Numbered from the stretch's first letter, positions 34,207 to 48,361 are shown. The stretch: 64,000 nucleotides of DNA from Zonotrichia leucophrys gambelii (GCF_028769735.1 NC_088170.1:43006920-43070919); one strand, 5' to 3'. Notes: generated by a model not told the origin, from the letters alone. Made by a program: numbers and translations.

Positions 34207-36680
34207 TTCCAATTCCGTTTTTGGTCTTGGCAATGCAAATGGTTTACTTGCAGCAGTAGGACGGGACAGTGAACTGGACTTTCTGCTGTTAGAGAGAAGC
34301 TAATGAAAAAGTTTCACCAGGTTGTAAAACAAGAAAATTGTCATGAAAAGAAGCCAGCCTTGTCCCCTTAGATTTGCTAGCTGTGTTTGAACAAAATGAA
34401 ATGTGTCAACTCGGTGTTCCTGGGTATCACATCAGTTACAGGTACTTCAGTTGCTGAATTTCTCTCGTCAAGTTAAGAAGAGAATCCAAGGAATTGTGAT
34501 TTCATGCTCACAATTCACCCTAGTGTGCCGAAAGGTGAAAAAGGGGTGGAAGGTGCACGGGTCAATTAACTTGAATGGCCTATGTAAATCAGCGGCCACT
34601 GATTTCCTGAAGGCTTCAACAGGTCAGTTGCCTATGTGTTTCTTGGAATTGTTTTAACCTTCGGTCATGTTTTTCTTGGGATTCTTTTACCCTTTCCCTA
34701 TTAGTTCAGCCTTTGGTCTCCAGCCTTTGCTGACATTTCAAGTATCTCGGTAGCCTGGAAATGTGTTGTCATAATTGCTGACATCATTATTCCCTTCAAA
34801 GGGTTGTTTGCCTCAAGTCTCAGTTTTGCTGGTTTTCTGCTAGTTGATTGTCAGAGGGCAGCAGGTGTTGTGTAGGAGCAAGTACACAAACCCATAGCTT
34901 GCTTTTCTTTTGATTTGGCCTGTGTAGCTAATGGAATGACTGAACATCTGTGAGAGGCTTTTCTCTCCCCGTTAGGTTTCACTGGAAGGGCAGATGCAAA
35001 TGGTCTACCTGAAGTCTTGGCACAGAAGAAAGTAGTGGTTTGCTGCTGCATCTAGCTAGAAGCTTACAAAAGGAAGGCCTTGGGCTGAGGCCCATTCCAT
35101 TGGCTAAGTAGAAAAGGACTGTGGGAAGGTGAGGCAGCTGAATTAGAGGTAGATCAACAAGTTCTAGAACGGTCGTGTGTTCAAAGCCTGGTGTATGGTG
35201 GTTGGTTGAATGGTGTTTGTTATGGCTTAAAGCTATGGAACTGATAAAGGCAAAGTTGCAAGAAAGCAGCTCTCCTTTGCATCTTGCTGGGGACTCTGCT
35301 TCACCACGGACCCTCAACTCCAAGTTTGCCAAGGAGATGATCAGTAGGACTGTTGCAGAGCTGCTGTGTGCATCTGAATGGAATGGCAGAGAGTGAAGCG
35401 CTGGACATTTCTGGCTTTAGTACAATGCTGCTGCATTGGTGCCAGTTTAGTTGGTTTTCCATCAGTGGCCTTTCTGTCTAGAAGTACACTGCCCAGAGTC
35501 TTTCTAGCATGTGATGCCATTTCCTTCCTGTTGTTTTCATACCTTCCTTCAGTTGAAAGGATGATACAATCTTTCCATTTTGAAGATCCCTGTTAGGAAA
35601 CACTATGCAAGAGGAGTCATCGCTCCCTTTTCTTCTGCCTCCTTTGTCATTTTCAGAGACTCATTTCAAATTTCTGCTCATGTCAAGAGGAATACTGAGA
35701 TTACCTAGCAGGGTTGGTACTCTCAGCTGCTTTCTTCTTTCATACTGCTTCATACTGGATGTGACTTAAAGGCCTTGTTTTGTCATCTGCATTCTGCTGT
35801 GATCCAAAGCTAAATATTCCAGGCGTGTGAACACAAAAAGAACTCCTAGGCTTTTGCAAGAACTAGCCCAGGAGGATTTGTGTTCAATTTGATCTCTACA
35901 GTGTTTCAGAAAAAAGGAGATTGTACTGTCTTCTTGTGTACTCTCTTCTTGTGCTCTCCTAGTTAATCTACCGGCGTGACTCATTTGCCATCATCTCATG
36001 GTACAAATTCTGCATAGTTTCGTGTCCATACAAATGCCAGTTGCCAAGGAGCCTATCTGACCATTCAAGGGGCAAAGAATTGTAAGGCTTGCAAGTTCAT
36101 TTGCTGAAACTGTAAGTCATGCCATATCAAAGTGACAGAGGAAATCCATTGATCTAGGACTTTCAGCTGGACACCTCTGAGAATAGCAGCTTGTCAGCAA
36201 TGACACAGCCATCTTCCTAGCTGTATTCCAGAAAGAGGAAAGGGACACCTTCAATGATTAATATGTTTGGCATGAGAAAAACGCAAGAAATGCACCGGAA
36301 ATTACTTTAGTCAGATAAAGTGCGTTTCTCTAGTGAGAATTTTGCACTTGCTCTTTCTTGTCTGTGCCTCTACTTTTCACAGAAGACAGGGGAGCATTTC
36401 ATGATTATTGTTCTTTTGCTTCCTTTTGTTGGCCTCCCTCTTTCCACCTGCAATTAACAAATTTGCCTTTCTTTATTGGCTTCTCTTACTTTACTTCGAG
36501 AATTTTACATTAGGTCCAACTAACATAATGTTCAAAGTTCTCAGAGAGTGGAGAGAAGTAGAAGGTACAGAAAAAAGAACAAAACAAATCCAGAAAAATA
36601 GGCAAATTTTAACAGTCTTCTGTGAGAACATTAAGAACAAGATTTCTTTGAAATGAGTAACGCAGGGGACATTTGACGCA

Positions 36681-37013
36681 GTCAAATCAGGCCGACATTG
36701 CATTGGAGCCAGCATGGGTCTGGGAACAATCCTGCGCGGCGTGGATTTTCAGGAACAAGCCGGCCACTCCCAGCCACAGGCCCCACAACACAAACTAAGC
36801 CCTTTTCCCTGGAAGTAAAACTGACCTGCCCATCTTCTGGCCGGCAGATTGCAGGAGCCACTTGGCTCTATCAAACCAGCCCGACTCGGCGCTGGTGCCC
36901 CCTTGGGTCTGGGAACCATCCTGCGCGGCCTGGATTTTCAGGAGCCAGCTGGCCACTCCCAGCCGCAGGCCCCCAAACCCAAACCACGGCCTATTTCCCT
37001 GGCAAACAAAACT
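36681..37013 (+). repeat. Sat B block of unit 2, two monomers
   Basis: Same two-monomer structure as unit 1, with a one-base loss near 36797. Confidence 0.88.
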
Positions 37014-37587
37014 AGACAAATCTGGGACTTTTTTACCAACTAAAATTGTTTGAATAATCTGGTCATCATAATTGATTTCCACAAGGAATTTTTAAAATCT
37101 TTCTTCGAGTTCAGAAAGTCCAGGACTGAGGTCTTTTTCTTCCCTTATCAATATTGCAATGAAATTGATAAATAAAGACCAACTCTTTATTTTTCTTTTT
37201 AACCCAAGTAGATAATTACTATTCATTAATCCATTTTGTGGACCAATATTTGCCATTCTGATGTAAGTTGTCACTTCTTTACAATAGACATTCTGTGACT
37301 ATGTTGACAAGTCTTGGGTGATGATCCTAACTGGTCTTAGATACACATAGGGGAAATTTCCTCAACCAGTGTCAGTCCTGAGCATGCGTATCAGAAGGTC
37401 TTTCTGTAGCTGGGAATTTTCCCATGAAAGGGATTCAGTTAGGGAAGAGACACTTGTCCCAGAGTTTTACATTCTTCTTGAACACTGCTTAAGGAACATG
37501 GATCCCATGTCCATTTGGATCTCTGTCTGCACAGAACTTTGTCATGCCAGTGCTTGAAATGCATCTCGAAGAGAATTCACTACACAG

Positions 37588-37920
37588 AATGAATGAGAGT
37601 GGTAGGGCTCAGTGGGGCTCACCAGGCCCAACCCCCCCTGTTAAACCAGGATACCTAGAGCCTCTTGCCCGCGATTCTATCTGGGTGTACTTTTAATGTC
37701 TTCTAAGATCCAGGCTTCAGAAGCTTTCTGGGCAGTCTGTGCCGCGGTTCAGTCACCCTCACAGTAAAACATCATTTGGTGATGTTCATAGGCAATCTCC
37801 TGTATTTCAGTGTGTGCCCACTGCCTCTTGTCTTTTCACTCAGCATCACTTAAAAGACACTGGCTCCCTCCCTTTTGCATTATTGCTTCCCGTATGTATG
37901 TGTGCAGCCATGTAGAGAAA
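37588..37920 (-). mobile_element. CR1 LINE 3' fragment, unit 2
   Basis: Same insertion as in unit 1, carried along by unit amplification. It has one extra C in the C-run near 37632. Confidence 0.78.
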
Positions 37921-38194
37921 TGTAAAAAACCTCCCTGAAGGCCACGCAGACAATATTCCCTTCATCTACCAGTCAAGTTGATTCATCAGAGGTGTTGAAA
38001 AAGTTGTTCAGCATGAAATTCCCCAGGAAAATCCATGCCGAGTACATTGCTTTGTCCTCCTTCATATGCCAGGCAAGGCTTTCAGGAATAGCTGCCCCAT
38101 CAACTTCGTGGGGTCAAAAAAGAGGCTGGCTAACTTGTACTTTTCCGAGTCCTCCTAATAGCCATTTTTGAAGAGGGCAGTCTTTTGCTTTCAT

Positions 38195-38656
38195 GCAGTC
38201 TTAGCTACGGAAAACTCCATACTTTCGTCTTTAGCGTTTCTTGTCCTCTCCAACTTTGCAAAAAGTTTTTCCACTATGTCTGGCAAGGAGAATCTGGGTC
38301 AGGGCTGAAAACATCTCCCATCGTGTTTTACATGTTGCAGAGAGGTTTGCAGAGTGTTTTGCGAGAAGAAAAACAAAGTTGTCCAAAACACCTTCCAACC
38401 GAATGTTCATGTGTTTGGAAAAGGTAGGAGAGTGGTAAGGTACTGTTTTCTATCAGTTTGCAAGCTGCGCACACTATCCCAGTGTTGTGCAGCTTCATTC
38501 TTCAGCTTTCGAAAGCAGCCGCTCTCTCCGGCTCGCGGTGACGAAGAAGCGGCTTCTTCGAGCAAAGGCGATTGTGCCGGTCACAGTGCACTGCAGACGG
38601 CGGCTTCTACCGAAATGTGCTCCGTATCTGCTGATGGCTCCGGAGGTCTCTGTACC
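38195..38656 (+). repeat. Sat A monomer inside unit 2
   Basis: As in unit 1, with TTTTGCGAGAAG for TTTTGCAGGAAG near 38358, a variant shared by units 2-5. Confidence 0.87.
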
Positions 38657-41126
38657 TTCCAATTCCGTTTTTGGTCTTGGCAATGCAAATGGTTTACTTG
38701 CAGCAGTAGGACGGGACAGTGAACTGGACTTTCTGCTGTTAGAGAGAAGCTAATGAAAAAGTTTCACCAGGTTGTAAAACAAGAAAATTGTCATGAAAAG
38801 AAGCCAGCCTTGTCCCCTTAGATTTGCTAGCTGTGTTTGAACAAAATGAAATGTGTCAACTCGGTGTTCCTGGGTATCACATCAGTTACAGGTACTTCAG
38901 TTGCTGAATTTCTCTCGTCAAGTTAAGAAGAGAATCCAAGGAATTGTGATTTCATGCTCACAATTCACCCTAGTGTGCCGAAAGGTGAAAAAGGGGTGGA
39001 AGGTGCACGGGTCAATTAACTTGAATGGCCTATGTAAATCAGCGGCCACTGATTTCCTGAAGGCTTCAACAGGTCAGTTGCCTATGTGTTTCTTGGAATT
39101 GTTTTAACCTTCGGTCATGTTTTTCTTGGGATTCTTTTACCCTTTCCCTATTAGTTCAGCCTTTGGTCTCCAGCCTTTGCTGACATTTCAAGTATCTCGG
39201 TAGCCTGGAAATGTGTTGTCATAATTGCTGACATCATTATTCCCTTCAAAGGGTTGTTTGCCTCAAGTCTCAGTTTTGCTGGTTTTCTGCTAGTTGATTG
39301 TCAGAGGGCAGCAGGTGTTGTGTAGGAGCAAGTACACAAACCCATAGCTTGCTTTTCTTTTGATTTGGCCTGTGTAGCTAATGGAATGACTGAACATCTG
39401 TGAGAGGCTTTTCTCTCCCCGTTAGGTTTCACTGGAAGGGCAGATGCAAATGGTCTACCTGAAGTCTTGGCACAGAAGAAAGTAGTGGTTTGCTGCTGCA
39501 TCTAGCTAGAAGCTTACAAAAGGAAGGCCTTGGGCTGAGGCCCATTCCATTGGCTAAGTAGAAAAGGACTGTGGGAAGGTGAGGCAGCTGAATTAGAGGT
39601 AGATCAACAAGTTCTAGAACGGTCGTGTGTTCAAAGCCTGGTGTATGGTGGTTGGTTGAATGGTGTTTGTTATGGCTTAAAGCTATGGAACTGATAAAGG
39701 CAAAGTTGCAAGAAAGCAGCTCTCCTTTGCATCTTGCTGGGGACTCTGCTTCACCACGGACCCTCAACTCCAAGTTTGCCAAGGAGATGATCAGTAGGAC
39801 TGTTGCAGAGCTGCTGTGTGCATCTGAATGGAATGGCAGAGAGTGAAGCGCTGGACATTTCTGGCTTTAGTACAATGCTGCTGCATTGGTGCCAGTTTAG
39901 TTGGTTTTCCATCAGTGGCCTTTCTGTCTAGAAGTACACTGCCCAGAGTCTTTCTAGCATGTGATGCCATTTCCTTCCTGTTGTTTTCATACCTTCCTTC
40001 AGTTGAAAGGATGATACAATCTTTCCATTTTGAAGATCCCTGTTAGGAAACACTATGCAAGAGGGGTCATCGCTCCCTTTTCTTCTGCCTCCTTTGTCAT
40101 TTTCAGAGACTCATTTCAAATTTCTGCTCATGTCAAGAGGAATACTGAGATTACCTAGCAGGGTTGGTACTCTCAGCTGCTTTCTTCTTTCATACTGCTT
40201 CATACTGGATGTGACTTAAAGGCCTTGTTTTGTCATCTGCATTCTGCTGTGATCCAAAGCTAAATATTCCAGGCGTGTGAACACAAAAAGAACTCCTAGG
40301 CTTTTGCAAGAACTAGCCCAGGAGGATTTGTGTTCAATTTGATCTCTACAGTGTTTCAGAAAAAAGGAGATTGTACTGTCTTCTTGTGTACTCTCTTCTT
40401 GTGCTCTCCTAGTTAATCTACCGGCGTGACTCATTTGCCATCATCTCATGGTACAAATTCTGCATAGTTTCGTGTCCATACAAATGCCAGTTGCCAAGGA
40501 GCCTATCTGACCATTCAAGGGGCAAAGAATTGTAAGGCTTGCAAGTTCATTTGCTGAAACTGTAAGTCATGCCATATCAAAGTGACAGAGGAAATCCATT
40601 GATCTAGGACTTTCAGCTGGACACCTCTGAGAATAGCAGCTTGTCAGCAATGACACAGCCATCTTCCTAGCTGTATTCCAGAAAGAGGAAAGGGACACCT
40701 TCAATGATTAATATGTTTGGCATGAGAAAAACGCAAGAAATGCACCGGAAATTACTTTAGTCAGATAAAGTGCGTTTCTCTAGTGAGAATTTTGCACTTG
40801 CTCTTTCTTGTCTGTGCCTCTACTTTTCACAGAGGACAGGGGAGCATTTCATGATTATTGTTCTTTTGCTTCCTTTTGTTGGCCTCCCTCTTTCCACCTG
40901 CAATTAACAAATTTGCCTTTCTTTATTGGCTTCTCTTACTTTACTTCGAGAATTTTACATTAGGTCAACTAACATAATGGTCAAAGTTCTCAGAGAGTGG
41001 AGAGAAGTAGAAGGTACAGAAAAAAGAATAAAAAAATACAGAAAAATAGGCAAATTTTAACAGTCTTCTGTGAGAACATTAGGACACAAGATTTCTTTGA
41101 AATGGAAACGCAGGGACATTTACGCA

Positions 41127-42731
41127 GTCAATCAGGACCATGCATGGAGCCACATGGGTCTGGAATAATCGTGAACGCCTCCACTTTTAGGAAACAAACT
41201 CGGCCCTTTTCCCCAGAAAAGAGCCCATCTGACGCAATTGCAGGAGCCAGTTTTCCAGCCCTGGAGTAAACACTGGACCTGGCCATCTGGCGGCAGATTT
41301 CAGGAGCCACTTGCCCCTAGCCAACCAACCCACTGGCACGGTGCCACCCTTTCATCTGGAAACCAAATTGGTATCGTGGATTTTCAGGAGCCAGCGCCAA
41401 TCCACACAATGCCCAAAACACAAATAATGCTTTTTCTGAAGTAAAATCGACCTAGCCATTTTCTTCTATGCAGATTGCATGGAGTCACTTGGAAACTATG
41501 AAACCAGCCCGACTTTGGCACAGGTGCCACCTTTCATTGGAACCTATCCTGCGTATCTTGGACTTTCAGAGACGATTGGCCTCTCCAGCACGGCCATATG
41601 ACAATCTGGCCCTTTTCCACTGGAAAAAAACCAGGCCCTTCTCGGATGTGGGATTGCAGGAGCACTTTGTGTCTTACAGCCGACTTGGCCCTGGTTGCCT
41701 AGCCTTGTCCGGTTCATCTGAACACTGCTAGCTATCGTCGATTTGATGCCGCTGCAGCACTTCCAGCCAGCGCTAACTCGAAAAATACACCGGCATTTTC
41801 GCTGGCAAAAAGTCACCGCCCCGCCTGCTGCAGATTGCAAAGCCCTAGGCTCTTCCCAATACACCTGGTCTAAGTGTTCCACTTCGGTTGAGAGCATCTC
41901 AGCGGCCGCGGATTTCAGGAGCCAGCAGCCACATCCCAGTCAAGGCTCCCGAATCACAAGCCACGCCTTTCCTTGTAAAAAAACTGAGCTCACTAAAACC
42001 TGGCTGGCACGATTGCAGTGCTCCTTGTATTGATCGAACCAGTCCGACTAGTCACTGGTGACCACCTTGGGTCAGGAACCATCCTTCGCGTGGATATTCA
42101 GGAGCCAGCCGGGCACTCCAAGCCATAGGTCACCAAATCCAGCAAACCGGTCCTTTCATCTGGGAAAAATTAATCACCTCCCCCGCTTCTGGATGGTAGA
42201 TTGCAGGACCACTTTGTGGCTATCAAACAGACAGACGTGGCACTGTACTTTTCCGATCCTCTATGGACCATTCTGAGAGGCCTTGATTTTCAGCCAGCAC
42301 GGCCACTCCAACTCAGCCCCCATACAGAAATCTACGCCCTTTCCCATGGAAGTAAAACTGACTCTGCCAATCTTCTGGCTGCAGATGCGAAACACTTGGT
42401 TATACAATCAGCGGTCAATCGGTTGGTGAGAAACTTCATTGGAACTCCTGCGTATCGTGGATTTTCAGGAGCCCGCCGGCCACTCCCAGCCACAGGCCCC
42501 CAAACACAAACTACGGCCGTTTTCCCTGGCAAACAAAACTCACCCGTCCCGCTTCTGGCTGGCAGATTGCAGGAGCCACTCTGCTCTATCAAACCAGCCC
42601 GACTCGGCGCTGGTGCCCCCTTGGGTCTGGGAACCATCCTGCGCGGCCTGGATTTTCAGGAGCCAGCTGGCCACTCCCAGCCGCAGGCTCCCAAACCCAA
42701 TCCACGGCCTATTTCCCTGGCAAACAAAACT
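41127..42731 (+). repeat. Expanded Sat B block of unit 3
   Basis: About nine monomers of roughly 180-190 bp with the landmarks GGATTTTCAGGAGCC and GCAGATTGCAGGAGCC. The outer monomers match other units well. The inner ones are strongly diverged or shortened, partly by what look like single-base losses. Confidence 0.8.
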
Positions 42732-43306
42732 AGACAAATCTGGGACTTTTTTACCAACTAAAATTGTTTGAATAATCTGGTCATCATAATTGATTTCCAC
42801 AAGGAATTTTTAAAATCTTTCTTCGAGTTCAGAAAGTCCAGGACTGAGGTCTTTTTCTTCCCTTATCAATATTGCAATGAAATTGATAAATAAAGACCAA
42901 CTCTTTATTTTTCTTTTTAACCCAAGTAGATAATTACTATTCATTAATCCATTTTGTGGACCAATATTTGCCATTCTGATGTAAGTTGTCACTTCTTTAC
43001 AATAGACATTCTGTGACTATGTTGACAAGTCTTGGGTGATGATCCTAACTGGTCTTAGATACACATAGGGGGAAATTTCCTCAACCAGTGTCAGTCCTGA
43101 GCATGCGTATCAGAAGGTCTTTCTGTAGCTGGGAATTTTCCCATGAAAGGGATTCAGTTAGGGAAGAGACACTTGTCCCAGAGTTTTACATTCTTCTTGA
43201 ACACTGCTTAAGGAACATGGATCCCATGTCCATTTGGATCTCTGTCTGCAAAGAACTTTGTCATGCCAGTGCTTGAAATGCATCTCGAAGAGAATTCACT
43301 ACACAG

Positions 43307-43640
43307 AATGAATGAGAGTGGTAGGGCTCAGTGGGGCTCACCAGGCCCAACCCCCCCTGTTAAACCAGGATACCTAGAGCCTCTTGCCCGCGATTCTATC
43401 TGGGTGTACTTTTAATGTCTTCTAAGATCCAGGCTTCAGAAGCTTTCTGGGCAGTCTGTGTCGCGGTTCAGTCACCCTCACAGTAAAACATCATTTGGTG
43501 ATGTTCATAGGCAATCTCCTGTATTTCAGTGTGTGCCCACTGCCTCTTGTCTTTTCACTCAGCATCACTTAAAAGACACTGGCTCCCTCCCTTTTGCATT
43601 ATTGCTTCCCGTATGTATGTGTGCAGCCATGTAGAGAAAT
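43307..43640 (-). mobile_element. CR1 LINE 3' fragment, unit 3
   Basis: Same insertion as in unit 1, with the private change GTGTCGCGG for GTGCCGCGG near 43458. Confidence 0.78.
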
Positions 43641-43912
43641 GTAAAAAACCTCCCTGAAGGCCACGCAGACAATATTCCCTTCATCTACCAGTCAAGTTGA
43701 TTCATCAGAGGTGTTGAAAAAGTTGTTCAGCATGAAATTCCCCAGGAAAATCCATGCCGAGTACATTGCTTTGTCCTCCTTCATATGCCAGGCAAGGCTT
43801 TCAGGAATAGCTGCCCCATCAACTTCGTGGGGTCAAAAAAGAGGCTGGCTAACTTGTACTTTTCCGAGTCCTCCTAATAGCCATTTTTGAAGAGGGCAGT
43901 CTTTTGCTTTCA

Positions 43913-44374
43913 TGCAGTCTTAGCTACGGAAAACTCCATACTTTCGTCTTTAGCGTTTCTTGTCCTCTCCAACTTTGCAAAATTTTTTCCACTATGTCTG
44001 GCAAGGAGAATCTGGGTCAGGGCTGAAAACATCTCCCATCGTGTTTTACATGTTGCAGAGAGGTTTGCAGAGTGTTTTGCGAGAAGAAAAACAAAGTTGT
44101 CCAAAACACCTTCCAACCGAATGTTCATGTGTTTGGAAAAGGTAGGAGAGTGGTAAGGTACTGTTTTCTATCAGTTTGCAAGCTGCGCACACTATCCCAG
44201 TGTTGTGCAGCTTCATTCTTCAGCTTTCGAAAGCAGCCGCTCTCTCCGGCTCGCGGTGACGAAGAAGCGGCTTCTTCGAGCAAAGGCGATTGTGCCGGTC
44301 ACAGTGCACTGCAGACGGCGGCTTCTACCGAAATGTGCTCCGTATCTGCTGATGGCTCCGGAGGTCTCTGTACC
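43913..44374 (+). repeat. Sat A monomer inside unit 3
   Basis: As in unit 2, with a small change (AAAATTTTTTCC) at 43979-43990. Confidence 0.87.
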
Positions 44375-46848
44375 TTCCAATTCCGTTTTTGGTCTTGGCA
44401 ATGCAAATGGTTTACTTGCAGCAGTAGGACGGGACAGTGAACTGGACTTTCTGCTGTTAGAGAGAAGCTAATGAAAAAGTTTCACCAGGTTGTAAAACAA
44501 GAAAATTGTCATGAAAAGAAGCCAGCCTTGTCCCCTTAGATTTGCTAGCTGTGTTTGAACAAAATGAAATGTGTCAACTCGGTGTTCCTGGGTATCACAT
44601 CAGTTACAGGTACTTCAGTTGCTGAATTTCTCTCGTCAAGTTAAGAAGAGAATCCAAGGAATTGTGATTTCATGCTCACAATTCACCCTAGTGTGCCGAA
44701 AGGTGAAAAAGGGGTGGAAGGTGCACGGGTCAATTAACTTGAATGGCCTATGTAAATCAGCGGCCACTGATTTCCTGAAGGCTTCAACAGGTCAGTTGCC
44801 TATGTGTTTCTTGGAATTGTTTTAACCTTCGGTCATGTTTTTCTTGGGATTCTTTTACCCTTTCCCTATTAGTTCAGCCTTTGGTCTCCAGCCTTTGCTG
44901 ACATTTCAAGTATCTCGGTAGCCTGGAAATGTGTTGTCATAATTGCTGACATCATTATTCCCTTCAAAGGGTTGTTTGCCTCAAGTCTCAGTTTTGCTGG
45001 TTTTCTGCTAGTTGATTGTCAGAGGGCAGCAGGTGTTGTGTAGGAGCAAGTACACAAACCCATAGCTTGCTTTTCTTTTGATTTGGCCTGTGTAGCTAAT
45101 GGAATGACTGAACATCTGTGAGAGGCTTTTCTCTCCCCGTTAGGTTTCACTGGAAGGGCAGATGCAAATGGTCTACCTGAAGTCTTGGCACAGAAGAAAG
45201 TAGTGGTTTGCTGCTGCATCTAGCTAGAAGCTTACAAAAGGAAGGCCTTGGGCTGAGGCCCATTCCATTGGCTAAGTAGAAAAGGACTGTGGGAAGGTGA
45301 GGCAGCTGAATTAGAGGTAGATCAACAAGTTCTAGAACGGTCGTGTGTTCAAAGCCTGGTGTATGGTGGTTGGTTGAATGGTGTTTGTTATGGCTTAAAG
45401 CTATGGAACTGATAAAGGCAAAGTTGCAAGAAAGCAGCTCTCCTTTGCATCTTGCTGGGGACTCTGCTTCACCACGGACCCTCAACTCCAAGTTTGCCAA
45501 GGAGATGATCAGTAGGACTGTTGCAGAGCTGCTGTGTGCATCTGAATGGAATGGCAGAGAGTGAAGCGCTGGACATTTCTGGCTTTAGTACAATGCTGCT
45601 GCATTGGTGCCAGTTTAGTTGGTTTTCCATCAGTGGCCTTTCTGTCTAGAAGTACACTGCCCAGAGTCTTTCTAGCATGTGATGCCATTTCCTTCCTGTT
45701 GTTTTCATACCTTCCTTCAGTTGAAAGGATGATACAATCTTTCCATTTTGAAGATCCCTGTTAGGAAACACTATGCAAGAGGAGTCATCGCTCCCTTTTC
45801 TTCTGCCTCCTTTGTCATTTTCAGAGACTCATTTCAAATTTCTGCTCATGTCAAGAGGAATACTGAGATTACCTAGCAGGGTTGGTACTCTCAGCTGCTT
45901 TCTTCTTTCATACTGCTTCATACTGGATGTGACTTAAAGGCCTTGTTTTGTCATCTGCATTCTGCTGTGATCCAAAGCTAAATATTCCAGGCGTGTGAAC
46001 ACAAAAAGAACTCCTAGGCTTTTGCAAGAACTAGCCCAGGAGGATTTGTGTTCAATTTGATCTCTACAGTGTTTCAGAAAAAAGGAGATTGTACTGTCTT
46101 CTTGTGTACTCTCTTCTTGTGCTCTCCTAGTTAATCTACCGGCGTGACTCATTTGCCATCATCTCATGGTACAAATTCTGCATAGTTTCGTGTCCATACA
46201 AATGCCAGTTGCCAAGGAGCCTATCTGACCATTCAAGGGGCAAAGAATTGTAAGGCTTGCAAGTTCATTTGCTGAAACTGTAAGTCATGCCATATCAAAG
46301 TGACAGAGGAAATCCATTGATCTAGGACTTTCAGCTGGACACCTCTGAGAATAGCAGCTTGTCAGCAATGACACAGCCATCTTCCTAGCTGTATTCCAGA
46401 AAGAGGAAAGGGACACCTTCAATGATTAATATGTTTGGCATGAGAAAAACGCAAGAAATGCACCGGAAATTACTTTAGTCAGATAAAGTGCGTTTCTCTA
46501 GTGAGAATTTTGCACTTGCTCTTTCTTGTCTGTGCCTCTACTTTTCACAGAAGACAGGGGAGCATTTCATGATTATTGTTCTTTTGCTTCCTTTTGTTGG
46601 CCTCCCTCTTTCCACCTGCAATTAACAAATTTGCCTTTCTTTATTGGCTTCTCTTACTTTACTTCGAGAATTTTACATTAGGTCAACTAACATAATGTTC
46701 AAAGTTCTCAGAGAGTGGAGAGAAGTAGAAGGTACAGAAAAAAGAACAAAACAAATCCAGAAAAATAGGCAAATTTTAACAGTCTTCTGTGAGAACATTA
46801 AGAAACAAGATTTCTTTGAAATGAGTAACGCAGGGGACATTTGACGCA

Positions 46849-47182
46849 GTCAAATCAGGCCGACATTGCATTGGAGCCAGCATGGGTCTGGGAACAATCC
46901 TGCGCGGCGTGGATTTTCAGGAACAAGCCGGCCACTCCCAGCCACAGGCCCCACAACACAAACTACAGCCCTTTTCCCTGGAAGTAAAACTGACCTGCCC
47001 ATCTTCTGGATGGCAGATTGCAGGAGCCACTTGGCTCTATCAAACCAGCCCGACGCGGCGCTGGTGCCCCCTTGGGTCTGGGAACCATCCTGCGCGGCCT
47101 GGATTTTCAGGAGCCAGCTGGCCACTCCCAGCCGCAGGCCCCCAAACCCAAACCACGGCCTATTTCCCTGGCAAAAAAACTA
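46849..47182 (+). repeat. Sat B block of unit 4, two monomers
   Basis: Two monomers as in unit 1. The second ends in a shortened GGCAAAAAAACTAG. Confidence 0.88.
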
Positions 47183-47755
47183 GACAAATCTGGGACTTTT
47201 TTACCAACTAAAATTGTTTGAATAATCTGGTCATCATAATTGATTTCCACAAGGAATTTTTAAAATCTTTCTTCGAGTTCAGAAAGTCCAGGACTGAGGT
47301 CTTTTTCTTCCCTTATCAATATTGCAATGAAATTGATAAATAAAGACCAACTCTTTATTTTTCTTTTTAACCCAAGTAGATAATTACTATTCATTAATCC
47401 ATTTTGTGGACCAATATTTGCCATTCTGATGTAAGTTGTCACTTCTTTACAATAGACATTCTGTGACTATGTTGACAAGTCTTGGGTGATGATCCTAACT
47501 GGTCTTAGATACACATAGGGGAAATTTCCTCAACCAGTGTCAGTCCTGAGCATGCGTATCAGAAGGTCTTTCTGTAGCTGGGAATTTTCCCATGAAAGGG
47601 ATTCAGTTAGGAAGAGACACTTGTCCCAGAGTTTTACATTCTTCTTGAACACTGCTTAAGGAACATGGATCCCATGTCCATTTGGATCTCTGTCTGCACA
47701 GAACTTTGTCATGCCAGTGCTTGAAATGCATCTCGAAGAGAATTCACTACACAGA

Positions 47756-48088
47756 ATGAATGAGAGTGGTAGGGCTCAGTGGGGCTCACCAGGCCCAACC
47801 CCCCCTGTTAAACCAGGATACCTAGAGCCTCTTGCCCGCGATTCTATCTGGGTGTACTTTTAATGTCTTCTAAGATCCAGGCTTCAGAAGCTTTCTGGGC
47901 AGTCTGTGCCGCGGTTCAGTCACCCTCACAGTAAAACATCATTTGGTGATGTTCATAGGCAATCTCCTGTATTTCAGTGTGTGCCCACTGCCTCTTGTCT
48001 TTTCACTCAGCATCACTTAAAAGACACTGGCTCCCTCCCTTTTGCATTATTGCTTCCCGTATGTATGTGTGCAGCCATGTAGAGAAAT
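47756..48088 (-). mobile_element. CR1 LINE 3' fragment, unit 4
   Basis: Same insertion as in unit 1, copied with the unit and not an independent transposition. Confidence 0.78.
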
Positions 48089-48361
48089 GTAAAAAACCTC
48101 CCTGAAGGCCACGCAGACAATATTCCCTTCATCTACCAGTCAAGTTGATTCATCAGAGGTGTTGAAAAAGTTGTTCAGCATGAAATTCCCCAGGAAAATC
48201 CATGCCGAGTACATTGCTTTGTCCTCCTTCATATGCCAGGCAAGGCTTTCAGGAATAGCTGCCCCATCAACTTCGTGGGGTCAAAAAAGAGGCTGGCTAA
48301 CTTGTACTTTTCCGAGTCCTCCTAATAGCCATTTTTGAAGAGGGCAGTCTTTTGCTTTCAT

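Larger units (their letters stand above)
34207..38656 (+). repeat. Macrosatellite unit 2 (4450 bp)
   Basis: Same order of parts as unit 1 and almost identical in sequence. It carries the derived 11-bp loss near 34318. Its Sat B block (36681-37013) has a one-base loss relative to unit 1. Its left junction still has the GATAGCTCC form, unlike GATGGCTCC at units 3-6. Confidence 0.93.
38657..44374 (+). repeat. Macrosatellite unit 3 (5718 bp, Sat B expanded)
   Basis: The core is as in unit 2 until about 41000. Then Sat B occupies 41127-42731, about nine degenerate monomers instead of two. This accounts for the extra 1.27 kb. The spacer with CR1 and the Sat A monomer follow as usual. The stretch 41020-42450 also shows scattered base losses, so part of the divergence may be consensus error. 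Confidence 0.9.
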
